From: Paragordius varius
Lineage: Eukaryota > Nematomorpha
Reading direction: 5' to 3'
Length of the DNA stretch: 64,000 bases
Assembly: GCA_964247055.1 (NCBI GenBank)
Contig: OZ176052.1
Coordinates: 11,470,001 to 11,534,000 of the forward strand
Shown: positions 63,398 through 64,000 of the stretch, in pieces
Layout of the letters: each line of letters starts with the position of its first letter
Numbering within the stretch: the first letter of the stretch is position 1
Notes under the pieces: generated by a model
What the model was told of the DNA's origin: nothing
What the model saw: only the letters and a program-made list of their open reading frames with translations
Databases searched by the model: none
Position numbers and translations under genes: made by a program

Positions 63398-64000
63398 ATT
63401 TTTTTGCAGATAATATTTAATAAAAAATATGGGATGTTTTTTGTAATTTTCATATAGGAATAAAAACTAATGGCTCAGTACAATGGAAAAGACGTCAAAT
63501 GACTTATTTTAAAATATACAGTATTAGTCAGATCTAAAACGATAGAAAAAAGTGTACCGCCATTTGATGGCGAATCCTCATACAAATAATGATGAGGATG
63601 ATTAATATTAGGAAAAAAATATTTTAAAGTATATGGATTTTGGTAGCGAAATTGAGAGAATTAAGCATTATATTTTATAAAATTTATTTAAAATTAAGCT
63701 AAAATGTGTATATAATAAAGATTATTATTATTATTATTATATATGCATTTGAGCTTATTTTTAATTAAATATGGTTATGTTCCAATTTAAATATAAGTAT
63801 ATAAAATTTGAAAAAGTGTTTTAAATTTAATTTATATAGAACTACAATTATAAAATAATAAATTAAAAAAGAAAGAGTAAAAATTAAAATTATAAGGACA
63901 ATATAGTAAACAAACATCTATTTCTTATATAGCTATTCAAAATGATAGATATCGCTTAAAAAATCCATCTTTTAAAGTATATGGTTTTCTTCACAAAAAA
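63398..64000. other. Right edge: VPS13 intron
   Basis: AT-rich DNA with a short TAT/ATT repeat near 63720. The preceding VPS13 exon (upstream on the minus strand) was not found here and should lie beyond the window. Confidence 0.5.

Noticed and set aside
1-64000. LTR retroelement, Polinton, endogenous virus, CRISPR array, rRNA
   Set aside because: No long direct repeats, viral-type coding motifs, spaced repeats or rRNA cores were seen on either strand.

Overview
The window is very AT-rich, with short AT-rich introns, split genes, TA microsatellites and many DNA-transposon and RTE-LINE relics. This suggests an invertebrate metazoan, possibly an arthropod, but the sequence alone does not fix the lineage. 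All gene calls come from reading conserved protein motifs and splice junctions by eye; no database search was run.

Three host genes are recognised. (1) At 1-3294 (+) lies the 3' part of an RNase PH-like subunit of the RNA exosome core (RRP41/EXOSC4 type, MTR3 possible), with long Asn/Asp-rich insertions. (2) At 6544-18540 (-) lies a nearly complete PAN3, the pseudokinase adaptor of the PAN2-PAN3 deadenylase. It was reconstructed as 20 coding exons whose reading phases all fit. It runs tail to tail with the exosome gene, so two mRNA-turnover genes are neighbours. (3) At 31167 to about 63400 (-) lies a VPS13 (A/C type) bridge-like lipid-transfer protein in about 60 short coding segments. Its N-terminal ~250 codons lie beyond the right edge.

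Between PAN3 and VPS13 (19.2-30 kb) is a transposon nest. It holds a hAT element with a ZBED/GTF2IRD2-like transposase and a perfect 8-bp target duplication (19205-21058), an RTE-clade LINE relic (22.55-24.18 kb) split by a 4.5-kb hAT of the zf-MYM/TTF type (24178-28644) that itself hosts further insertions, and a TA-flanked element (28813-29947). PAN3 introns hold a head-to-head pair of RTE copies (14.1-16.1 kb) and several hAT-like MITEs. VPS13 introns hold hAT and mariner MITEs.

The observations most worth a second look are a hammerhead-ribozyme-like motif closed by a perfect 15-bp stem (22964-23066, minus strand), an extreme excess of the palindrome CAGCTG (18 sites in 12 kb) across PAN3, a decaying tandem array seeded by an exon end in the exosome gene, and a TIR element with a hairpin inside each end (47600-48150). 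No LTR, Polinton, CRISPR, rRNA or credible tRNA gene was seen.
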